Positions 12,601 to 18,615 of a stretch of DNA of 22,090 nt are shown in pieces. A program made the position numbers and the translations under genes. The stretch's first letter is position 1. Each line of letters opens with the position of its first letter. The DNA comes from Phytophthora quininea (lineage: Eukaryota; Oomycota; Peronosporomycetes; Peronosporales; Peronosporaceae): positions 1-22,090 of the forward strand of contig JAAVTG010000813.1 of assembly GCA_011947345.1 (NCBI GenBank). The letters are read 5' to 3'. The notes under the pieces are model-generated. The model worked only from the letters and a program-made list of their open reading frames with translations. It ran no database searches and was not told where the DNA came from.

Positions 12601-14792
12601 ACCAAGTCGTCCGTGCGCAGCAACACACGCGCACCAAGTCGTCCGTGCGCACCAAGTCGTCCACGCGCAGCAACACACGCGCACCAAGTCGACAGTGCGC
12701 ACCAAGTCGTCCACGCGCACCAAGTCGTCCGTGCGCAGCAACACACGCGCACCAAGTCGTCCGTGCGCGCCAAGTCGACAGTGCGCAGCAAATCGTCCAC
12801 GCGCACCAAGTCGTCCGTGCGCAGCAACACACACGCGCACCAAGTCGACAGTGCGCACCAAGTCGTCCACGCGCAGCAACACACACGCGCACCAAGTCGT
12901 CCGTGCGCACCAAGTCGTCCGTGCGCACCAAATCGTCATCGCGCAGCAACACACGCGCACCAAGTCGACAGTGCGCAGCAAATCGTCCACGCGCAGCAAC
13001 ACACACGCGCACCAAGTCGTCCGTGCGCACCAAGTCGTCCGTGCGCACCAAGTCGTCCACGCGCAGCAACACACACGCGCACCAAGTCGACAGTGCGCAC
13101 CAAGTCGTCCGTGCGCACCAAGTCGTCCACGCGCAGCAACACACACGCGCACCAAGTCGTCCGTGCGCACCAAGTCGTCCGTGCGCACCAAGTCGTCCAC
13201 GCGCAGCAACACACGCGCACCAAGTCGACAGTGCGCACCAAGTCGTCCGTGCGCACCAAGTCGTCCACGCGCAGCAACACACGCGCACCAAGTCGACAGT
13301 GCGCACCAAGTCGTCCACGCGCACCAAGTCGTCCGTGCGCAACAACACACACGCGCACCAAGTCGACAGTGCGCACCAAGTCGTCCGTGCGCAGCAACAC
13401 ACACGCGCACCAAGTCGTCCGTGCGCACCAAGTCGTCCACGCGCAGCAACACACGCGCACCAAGTCGACAGTGCGCACCAAGTCGTCCACGCGCACCAAG
13501 TCGTCCGTGCGCAACAACACACACGCGCACCAAGTCGACAGTGCGCACCAAGTCGTCCGTGCGCACCAAGTCGTCCGTGCGCACCAAGTCGTCCGTGCGC
13601 AGCAACACACACGCGCACCAAGTCGACAGTGCGCACCAAGTCGTCCACGCGCAGCAACACACACGCGCACCAAGTCGTCCGTGCGCACCAAGTCGTCCGT
13701 GCGCACCAAATCGTCATCGCGCAGCAACACACGCGCACCAAGTCGACAGTGCGCAGCAAATCGTCCACGCGCAGCAACACACACGCGCACCAAGTCGTCC
13801 GTGCGCACCAAGTCGTCCGTGCGCACCAAGTCGTCCACGCGCAGCAACACACGCGCACCAAGTCGACAGTGCGCACCAAGTCGTCCGTGCGCACCAAGTC
13901 GTCCACGCGCAGCAACACACGCGCACCAAGTCGTCCGTGCGCGCCAAGTCGACAGTGCGCAGCAAATCGTCCACGCGCACCAAGTCGTCCGTGCGCAGCA
14001 ACACACACGCGCACCAAGTCGTCCGTGCGCACCAAGTCGTCCGTGCGCACCAAGTCGTCCACGCGCAGCAACACACACGCACCAAGTCGACAGTGCGCAC
14101 CAAGTCGTCCACGCGCACCAAGTCGTCCGTGCGCAGCAACACACACGCGCACCAAGTCGTCCGTGCGCGCCAAGTCGACAGTGCGCAGCAAATCGTCCAC
14201 GCGCACCAAGTCGTCCGTGCGCAGCAACACACGCGCACCAAGTCGTCCGTGCGCACCAAGTCGTCCGTGCGCACCAAGTCGTCCGTGCGCAGCACACACG
14301 CGCACCAAGTCGTCCGTGCGCACCAAGTCGTCCGTGCGCACCAATCGTCCACGCGCAGCAACAGACACGCGCACCAAGTCGACAGTGCGCACCAAGTCGT
14401 CCACGCGCACCAAATCGTCCACGCGCAGCAACACACACGCGCACCAAGTCGACAGTGCGCAGCAAGTCGTCCACGCGCACCAAGTCGTCCGTGCGCAACA
14501 ACACACACGCGCACCAAGTCGACAGTGCGCACCAAGTCGTCCACGCGCACCAAGTCGTCCGTGCGCAGCAACACACACGCGCACCAAGTCGACAGTGCGC
14601 ACCAAGTCGTCCACGCGCACCAAGTCGTCCGTGCGCAACAACACACGCGCACCAAGTCGACAGTGCGCAGCAAATCGTCCACGCGCACCAAGTCGTCCGT
14701 GCGCAACAACACACACGCGCACCAAGTCGACCACGCGCAGCAACACACACGCGCACCAAGTCGTCCACGCGCAGCAACACACACGCGCACGC
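605..14792. repeat. 14.2-kb higher-order minisatellite array (18-bp subunits, 68-70-bp composite unit)
   Basis: An unbroken tandem array. Most subunits are 18 bp with core cgcaccaagtcg plus one of three tails: acagtg (A), tccgtg (B) or tccacg (C). Variants include cgcagcaaatcg plus tail (F). They are punctuated by spacer blocks, D = cgcagcaacacacg or cgcagcaacacacacg (14 or 16 bp) and E = the same with cgcaacaac. The commonest composite is A-B-C-D, 68 or 70 bp. At an average near 17 bp this is about 800 subunits. Edge units are more diverged (catcaagtcctccacg near 615; gtcgaccacg near 14730), as expected for arrays homogenised internally. No transposon interrupts it. No stop occurs on either strand except through the rare CTAAG variant, so six-frame ORFs of 1,000-2,800 codons appear. 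Those ORFs have no start context, change repeat phase at every 14/16-bp block, and exist in all frames at once, so I regard them as non-coding. Array length may be affected by assembly collapse or expansion. Confidence 0.97.
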
Positions 14793-15056
14793 GTCGGGGA
14801 AGGGGGATTTTGGAAGGGTTACACGGAAAAATCTCATTTTTAGACGTTTCAGTGTTCAATGGCCTTCTGATTTTTGCGAAAAATGAGGCTCATCTCTCAA
14901 AAAATCGTAATTAATGACAGCTAACCCCCAATGAACGCACCTTCGCAAGAATGTGTCGAAGAGTTAGAAAGCAAAGTGAACATGAATGTGACTTGTATTG
15001 ACTGAACTACCGGCTAAAATGCAAGAAGAAAAAACTCTCGTCTGTGATGCTTGTCA
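14793..15056. other. Unique spacer between the satellite and the SET gene
   Basis: The satellite ends abruptly after the last cgcgcac, where the sequence becomes gcgtcggggaaggggg and then an A/T-richer stretch with aaaaatctcattttt and aaaaaatcgtaattaatgac. No protein similarity is recognised. The right part must hold the 3' untranslated region and polyadenylation site of the SET gene, which is transcribed leftward. The minus-strand text gtcattaattacgatttttt is a possible A/T-rich terminator region, but no canonical AATAAA was identified. I see no gene here. Confidence 0.5.
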
Positions 15057-15965
15057 TCACTCCTCGGCGTCCGACGGAAAGTATTCCGAACAACTTTCCG
15101 AGCTTGATGAGTCTGGACTGTTCGGTGCTTGTCTTGAGCTGGGATCTTCGTCCTCCTCCTCCTCGTCGCTTGATTCCGCTTTTGGAACAGGTATGTCCCA
15201 TTTACCTTTATCGTGACATTGCTGGTGACCACACTTGCAGCGGAACCACAGCTCGCCAGGAGGTGCATACCGCACAGTAATCTCAGTTCCAGCTTCAATG
15301 AATTTTTCTGCGACGAAAATGATGCGTGGTCCTTCAGCAGACTTGTACTCGTAGGCATTTGCATTTGGGTAGCATGCGTGGTTCGCGAACCTAGAAAGGT
15401 TTCCACATTTTTCTGCATCGATGTGAACTACTCGACCACCACGGGACAGTTCCTTCACCCGCATGACGTACTCTCGTTGTACCTCGGTCTTCGGCATCTT
15501 ACCCTTGACGGGAATCCCAGTATACTCCGCAATAAACTCGTTTTCACGAATGTCATCCTCTGCGAAGAGAGCCCAGTATCCATCTCGAAGTTTCCGGACA
15601 GCACACTTCTTGAACAACAGGTCATTCTTGCAGCCCGGTCCGATGGAGCAGTTTTCAGCGTTGCACACGTACATTTCGGAAGCGTTTCTGCATCGTGAGT
15701 ACGCACATTCAACGTAGTTCTTGCTGCGGCATTCGCAACGCGTTGAATATGTTGAAGTCTCGAAGACGATGCCAAAATCCGAGTACGGGACCTCGTCGAT
15801 AAGTTTGACGCTGTCAGGCCATGTCTCCACAACATCAATGTCACCAATCGAATCATCTTGCAATCCACTTGGCACCAAACCAGTCGACACCGTCCCGCTG
15901 CCTCTTGCATCGCCCTCGTCGTAGGTCATCGTCGTAGGCTCACTTGCACTCGCGTCAGTCGTCAT
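15057..15965 (-). CDS. SET-domain protein lysine methyltransferase (AWS-like + SET + post-SET)
   Basis: A 302-residue ORF predicted to transfer methyl groups from S-adenosylmethionine to lysine, probably on a histone. Residues 1-70 are acidic and low-complexity. Residues 77-112 form a Cys-rich AWS-like region (CECR at 77-80, then Cys 87, 92, 101, 106, 112), the pre-SET type found in the ASH1/NSD/SETD2 (H3K36) class. The SET domain spans about 122-235: DGYWALFAEDDI (128-139), GNLSRFANHACYPN (188-201, with the cofactor-binding Asn195-His196 and zinc Cys198) and EITVRYAP (228-235, with the catalytic Tyr233). The post-SET CxCx4C is at 243-250. Residues 264-302 are a Ser/Glu/Asp tail. Odd points: NHAC replaces the usual NHSC, Arg232 replaces the usual Asp before the last Tyr, and the glycine-rich GWG at the SET start is altered. 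The ORF is intact. The ATG at 15963-15965 overlaps the stop of the upstream AT-hook ORF, and the SET frame itself stays open to about 16098 without an ATG. The true N terminus may therefore lie upstream through an intron or a frameshift. Substrate specificity cannot be read from this sequence. Confidence 0.82.
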   Translation of the reverse strand: MTTDASASEPTTMTYDEGDARGSGTVSTGLVPSGLQDDSIGDIDVVETWPDSVKLIDEVPYSDFGIVFETSTYSTRCECRSKNYVECAYSRCRNASEMYVCNAENCSIGPGCKNDLLFKKCAVRKLRDGYWALFAEDDIRENEFIAEYTGIPVKGKMPKTEVQREYVMRVKELSRGGRVVHIDAEKCGNLSRFANHACYPNANAYEYKSAEGPRIIFVAEKFIEAGTEITVRYAPPGELWFRCKCGHQQCHDKGKWDIPVPKAESSDEEEEDEDPSSRQAPNSPDSSSSESCSEYFPSDAEE

Positions 15966-16291
15966 GACGCCACCCGCATTTCGGAGCTGCCCTGCGATGA
16001 CGTACGGAGAACGGAGATGGTTGAATCGATGCTGTCGATTCCGTGGCGTGGGCCATGGATTGTTGCTTTTCTTTTGCTTCTTGCTTTTTTGTCGAGCTCA
16101 GAACGTGTTGGCCATGTTGTCTGCTGCGTTGTCTGCGGCGCTGCCTGCTGCTGCGTCTGCTGCGGCACTTCCTGCTGCTGCGTTGGTGGCGTTGTCTGCG
16201 GCGGCGTTGTCTGCAGCAGCGTTGTTTGGACGAATCGCCCGTTGTCACCTCTTGCCCTCTGTACGCGTTTCGGTCGACCACGGCGTGTCAT
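15962..16291 (-). CDS. AT-hook, Gln/Pro/Thr-rich ORF directly upstream of the SET ORF (possible N-terminal part of the same gene)
   Basis: A 109-residue ORF from the ATG at 16289-16291. It opens with TRRGRPKRVQR, a good AT-hook (GRP core flanked by basic residues) that would bind the A/T-rich minor groove. It continues with a Gln/Pro/Thr-rich low-complexity segment (QTTPPQTTPPTQQQ type) and then a basic DKKARSKRK stretch, a plausible nuclear localisation signal. It ends in TGA that overlaps the SET start as ATGA, one frame off. This start is chosen over the longer in-frame ATG at 16390 because an oomycete-like initiator TCATTTT lies only a few bases upstream and the AT-hook begins immediately after it. 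An AT-hook N terminus fits a chromatin methyltransferase, so the likeliest reading is one gene joined by an intron or split by an indel. A GTACGT donor-like site lies near 16003, but I could not find a clean YAG acceptor that restores frame. A separate small protein is the alternative. Confidence 0.5.
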   Translation of the reverse strand: MTRRGRPKRVQRARGDNGRFVQTTLLQTTPPQTTPPTQQQEVPQQTQQQAAPQTTQQTTWPTRSELDKKARSKRKATIHGPRHGIDSIDSTISVLRTSSQGSSEMRVAS

Positions 16292-16294
16292 CTT

Positions 16295-16303
16295 CGAAAA
16301 TGA
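16295..16303 (-). promoter_or_regulatory. Oomycete-type initiator-like element of the AT-hook/SET locus
   Basis: The minus strand reads TCATTTTCG here, matching the oomycete initiator core YCAYTYY, and is followed within 12 bases of its start by the ATG at 16289-16291. This would give a very short leader. The match is short, so it is only suggestive. It is the main reason for placing the start at 16291. Confidence 0.4.
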
Positions 16304-16439
16304 GGTGAAATTGTGGTAGCGAGCGTTGGCAGATATGTTGCCACGCGCTTGCGTCCTCAAATGTCGCGCTAAGATTGCATATGGTTGCATGTTGGATATA
16401 AGATATAAGATTATGTGACCAGGGTAAGACTTCGACGAA

Positions 16440-16511
16440 AGTCATCTGGCTCAGTGGTCGATGCCTAGTGTGAGAAGACGTAGGACGTGGGTTCGATTCC
16501 CGCACCGTGCA
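16440..16511 (+). other. tRNA-like Pol III promoter (SINE-like head), copy 1
   Basis: TGGCTCAGTGG (16447-16457) fits a tRNA A box and GGTTCGATTCC (16490-16500) is a perfect B box, 43 bases apart as in a tRNA. The T arm folds (GTGGG with CCCGC around the TTCGATT loop). The acceptor strands agtcatc and accgtgc do not pair and the D stem is poor, so it is not a working tRNA. It is best read as the tRNA-derived head of a SINE or a tRNA pseudogene. The body and tail of the SINE are not delimited. Confidence 0.6.
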
Positions 16512-16619
16512 GTTTTGCGCGCACGTTCCGTGTTATCAGAGTTGCAGTAGTCTCTATTTCTTGTTGGGATATCTTACTGAGATATAGTCTGACCAGAGCA
16601 GATTCATAATTAGTCTATG

Positions 16620-17076
16620 TACGATGATATCAACGACCCAAACATGACTACAGATGAGTACTTCGCGAATCGCACTATTTTGACGATGACAAATACAATG
16701 GATAAACTAAGCGGTCGCAGAGCGGCTCCCCATACGGCGCACGAATGGATTATGTGGAAGTTTTTAAGTCCGAGCTCTTACATTCGGTGAATCTCAACGG
16801 TATCATGCCGCACAAGCTGATCCTCAAGAAGGGCACCCCTATCATGCCGACGAGGAACTTAAATCCAGACTTGGGACTCTGTAATGGTACACGACTGCTG
16901 CGTAGTGGAGCTTAAACCGCATATGATTCACGCGACTATCATAACTGGAGAGCGCCAAGGGCAACGTGCGGATCATGTTCATCTGTGGCGCCAAAATCCG
17001 CGACTTTCCCTTCCAGCTACGACGCAAGGAGTTTCCTGCACAACCAGCTTTTGCGCTGACAAGCAAAGGGACAGAA
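16620..17076 (+). pseudogene. Helitron (Pif1-like) helicase C-terminal fragment, copy 1
   Basis: This is the remnant of the superfamily 1 DNA helicase of a Helitron rolling-circle transposon. The first frame reads EYFANRTILTMTNTMDKL (near 16660). A second frame from 16745 to 16915 (56 codons) reads HSVNLNGIMPHKLILKKGTP and RNLNPDLGLCNGTRLL, the highly typical LNLNG-MP-H-L-LK-G-P-M-RN-N-GLCNGTRL block of Helitron helicases, and stops at TAA. A third frame gives HATIITGERQGQR. An extra C near 17009 then breaks the frame. The satellite island truncates it just before helicase motif VI. It is non-functional. Confidence 0.85.
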
Positions 17077-17393
17077 ACACACACGCGCACCAAGTCGTCC
17101 ACACGCAGCAACACACACGCGCACCAAGTCGTCCACGCGCAGCAACACACGCGCGGTCGACAGTGCGCACCAAGTCGTCCGTGCGCACCAAGTCGTCCAC
17201 GCGCAGCAACACACACGCGCACCAAATCGACAGTGCGCTCCAAGTCGTCCACGCGCACCAAGTCGTCCGTGCGCAACAACACACACGCGCACCAAGTCGA
17301 CCACGCGCAGCACACGCGCAGCGTTGTTTGGACGAATCGCCCGTTGTCACCTCTTGCCCTCTGTACGCGTTTCGGTCGACCACGGCGTGTCAT
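16842..17393 (-). CDS. Chimeric ORF: duplicated AT-hook start fused to satellite and antisense Helitron sequence
   Basis: An open frame of 183 codons from the duplicated ATG at 17391-17393. Residues 1-25 repeat the AT-hook N terminus (TRRGRPKRVQR). About 80 residues are then read from the minus strand of the satellite island (TDDLVR, HGRLGA and ARTTWC-type hexamers). The last 78 or so come from the antisense strand of Helitron helicase copy 1. It is in frame by chance and has no known fold beyond the AT-hook. It is listed because it retains the promoter-like site and start codon of the intact gene and could be transcribed. It is probably not a functional protein. Confidence 0.25.
   Translation of the reverse strand: MTRRGRPKRVQRARGDNGRFVQTTLRVCCAWSTWCACVLLRTDDLVRVDDLERTVDLVRVCVAARGRLGAHGRLGAHCRPRVCCCAWTTWCACVLLRVDDLVRVCVSVPLLVSAKAGCAGNSLRRSWKGKSRILAPQMNMIRTLPLALSSYDSRVNHMRFKLHYAAVVYHYRVPSLDLSSSSA
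17077..17317. repeat. 241-bp satellite island at the duplication junction
   Basis: A short array of the same 18-bp and 14/16-bp subunits as the main array, lying exactly between the two 861-bp repeats. Its order resembles the main array's left edge at its start (C, D16, C, D14, truncated A, B) and the main array's right edge at its end. The end is C-B-E-(gtcgaccacg)-D, as near 14680-14745. Several units are degenerate: cgcggtcgacag lacks the caccaa core, gcgctccaagtcg has a T, and accaaatcgacag has an A. It meets its flanks through short shared ends (acagaa followed by acacacac; cgcagc followed by gttg). Confidence 0.92.
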
Positions 17394-17396
17394 CTT

Positions 17397-17405
17397 CGAA
17401 AATGA
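17397..17405 (-). promoter_or_regulatory. Second copy of the initiator-like element
   Basis: An exact copy of the TCATTTTCG initiator-like site created by the 861-bp duplication. It sits upstream of the ATG at 17391-17393 and could drive the chimeric AT-hook/satellite ORF. Activity is untested. Confidence 0.3.
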
Positions 17406-17542
17406 GGGTGAAATTGTGGTAGCGAGCGTTGGCAGATATGTTGCCACGCGCTTGCGTCCTCAAATGTCGCGCTAAGATTGCATATGGTTGCATGTTGGAT
17501 ATAAGATATAAGATTATGTGACCAGGGTAAGACTTCGACGAA

Positions 17543-17614
17543 AGTCATCTGGCTCAGTGGTCGATGCCTAGTGTGAGAAGACGTAGGACGTGGGTTCGAT
17601 TCCCGCACCGTGCA
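17543..17614 (+). other. tRNA-like Pol III promoter (SINE-like head), copy 2
   Basis: Identical to the element at 16440-16511 and carried by the second 861-bp repeat. The B box is at 17593-17603. It shares the non-pairing acceptor strands. Confidence 0.6.
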
Positions 17615-17722
17615 GTTTTGCGCGCACGTTCCGTGTTATCAGAGTTGCAGTAGTCTCTATTTCTTGTTGGGATATCTTACTGAGATATAGTCTGACCAGA
17701 GCAGATTCATAATTAGTCTATG

Positions 17723-18294
17723 TACGATGATATCAACGACCCAAACATGACTACAGATGAGTACTTCGCGAATCGCACTATTTTGACGATGACAAATACA
17801 ATGGATAAACTAAGCGGTCGCAGAGCGGCTCCCCATACGGCGCACGAATGGATTATGTGGAAGTTTTTAAGTCCGAGCTCTTACATTCGGTGAATCTCAA
17901 CGGTATCATGCCGCACAAGCTGATCCTCAAGAAGGGCACCCCTATCATGCCGACGAGGAACTTAAATCCAGACTTGGGACTCTGTAATGGTACACGACTG
18001 CTGCGTAGTGGAGCTTAAACCGCATATGATTCACGCGACTATCATAACTGGAGAGCGCCAAGGGCAACGTGCGGATCATGTTCATCTGTGGCGCCAAAAT
18101 CCGCGACTTTCCTTCCAGCTACGACGCAAGGAGTTTCCTGCACAACCAGCTTTTGCGCTGACAAGCAAAGGGACAGAATCTCAGAACTTGGTCCTTTACT
18201 GTCGATGCCGTGCTATTCCCATGGTTAGTTATACGTGGCTCTATCTAGAGTTACCTCGCGGGAGAATTTCAAGGCATTAATTGTAAGAACTAGA
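17723..18294 (+). pseudogene. Helitron (Pif1-like) helicase C-terminal fragment, copy 2, reaching motif VI
   Basis: This has the same blocks as copy 1 (56-codon frame at 17848-18018) but continues further. One frame reads ITGERQGQR, then PRLSFQLRRKEFPAQPAFAL, the FQLRR-FP-AFA-T segment of Helitron helicases. Past a frame change, YSHG, an in-frame TAG (18226-18228) and LYVALSRVTSRENFKALIV follow (18229-18285), which is helicase motif VI with its arginine finger. The TAG sits where the family has Gln (HGQLYVALSR), so a CAG to TAG transition is likely. No Rep/HUH domain or Helitron terminus is visible in the window. It is dead. Confidence 0.88.
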
Positions 18295-18615
18295 TGGTGT
18301 CTACACCAACAACATTATGTACAGACGTCTTTTCCACTCCCACAGCGTGACGTTGACAAATGCTTTTCTTAGTATTTGACGCGTGCAGATGTTTGTATTC
18401 AGTGTGTGTGTGTGTGTGTGTGTGAGTGAGTGAGTGAGTGAGTGAGTGAGTGAGTGAGTGAGAGTGTAGCGTCGGCTCCACAACCCCATACACCTGGGCA
18501 ACCTGCGGACAGCGTCAGGCAGGAAAAATATAAATTACAATTCGTGCCGACAGAAGGGTTCAACTCTCGATCGCTTGCGTGAGCTTCACGTGATCTAACA
18601 ACTAACCCACTGCTA
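18295..18615. other. Non-coding gap between the Helitron and Ty3 remnants
   Basis: It contains the TG/TGAG microsatellite and otherwise unrecognised sequence. It could contain the lost 3' end of the Helitron and the 3' LTR side of the Ty3 element, but I find neither a CTRR-type Helitron end with a hairpin nor an LTR boundary that I can support. Confidence 0.4.
18402..18463 (+). repeat. Compound microsatellite (TG)n-(TGAG)n
   Basis: About ten TG repeats pass directly into about ten TGAG repeats, ending agagtg. It is a simple slippage tract with no coding meaning. Confidence 0.95.

Larger units (their letters stand above)
16216..17076. repeat. 861-bp direct repeat, copy 1
   Basis: It runs from gcagcgttg inside the AT-hook ORF through the tRNA-like element and Helitron helicase fragment to acagaa, where satellite sequence begins. 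Compared by eye with copy 2, I see only two differences, both one-base length changes in homopolymers. These are GAGG against GAGGG near 16304, and CTTTCCC against CTTTCC near 17009 (copy 1 has the extra C, which breaks the helicase frame). Such near identity implies a recent duplication, or residual homopolymer sequencing error on an identical pair. Confidence 0.95.
17318..18178. repeat. 861-bp direct repeat, copy 2
   Basis: This is the partner of the segment at 16216-17076, offset by 1102-1103 bp in the same orientation. Its right side continues without a break into the end of the Helitron helicase, so the right junction of copy 2 is probably the ancestral one. Its left side joins satellite DNA instead of the rest of the AT-hook/SET gene, so the left junction of copy 1 is the ancestral one. 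The two ancestral outer junctions are what a tandem duplication predicts. Confidence 0.95.

Noticed and set aside
605..14792. CRISPR-like repeat array
   Set aside because: There are no unique spacers between repeats. All intervals are variants of the same subunits, and there are no cas genes. The context is eukaryotic.
605..14792. Telomeric or rDNA intergenic repeat
   Set aside because: The units do not resemble TTAGGG/TTTAGGG-type telomere repeats and no rRNA sequence is present in the window.
546..14914. Giant ORFs (up to about 2,800 codons) on both strands across 546-14914
   Set aside because: They occur in all six frames at once, depend on non-ATG starts in most cases, and change peptide repeat at each 14/16-bp spacer. 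They arise because the satellite subunits lack stop codons.
15007..15924. Plus-strand and alternative-frame ORFs overlapping the SET gene
   Set aside because: They show no recognisable domains and are shadows of the SET ORF, which has a full set of conserved motifs.
605..16300. Secreted RXLR-type or Crinkler effector gene
   Set aside because: I checked the unique segments for a signal peptide followed by RXLR/EER or LFLAK motifs and found none.
16245..16505. Minus-strand ORF starting MRESNPRPTSSH (and its copy at 17390-17608)
   Set aside because: This peptide is the reverse reading of a tRNA-like B box, a common artefact. The frame crosses the SINE-like head and antisense of the AT-hook start.
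16440..16511. Functional tRNA gene
   Set aside because: The A and B boxes and T arm are good, but the acceptor strands do not pair and the D and anticodon stems are poor.
16525..16545. Copia-type primer-binding site (tgttatcagagttg)
   Set aside because: The resemblance to a tRNA-Met primer site is weak and no LTR or Copia protein lies nearby.
18290..18501. Minus-strand ORFs rich in SLTHSLTH/HTHTHT
   Set aside because: These are translations of the TG/TGAG microsatellite.
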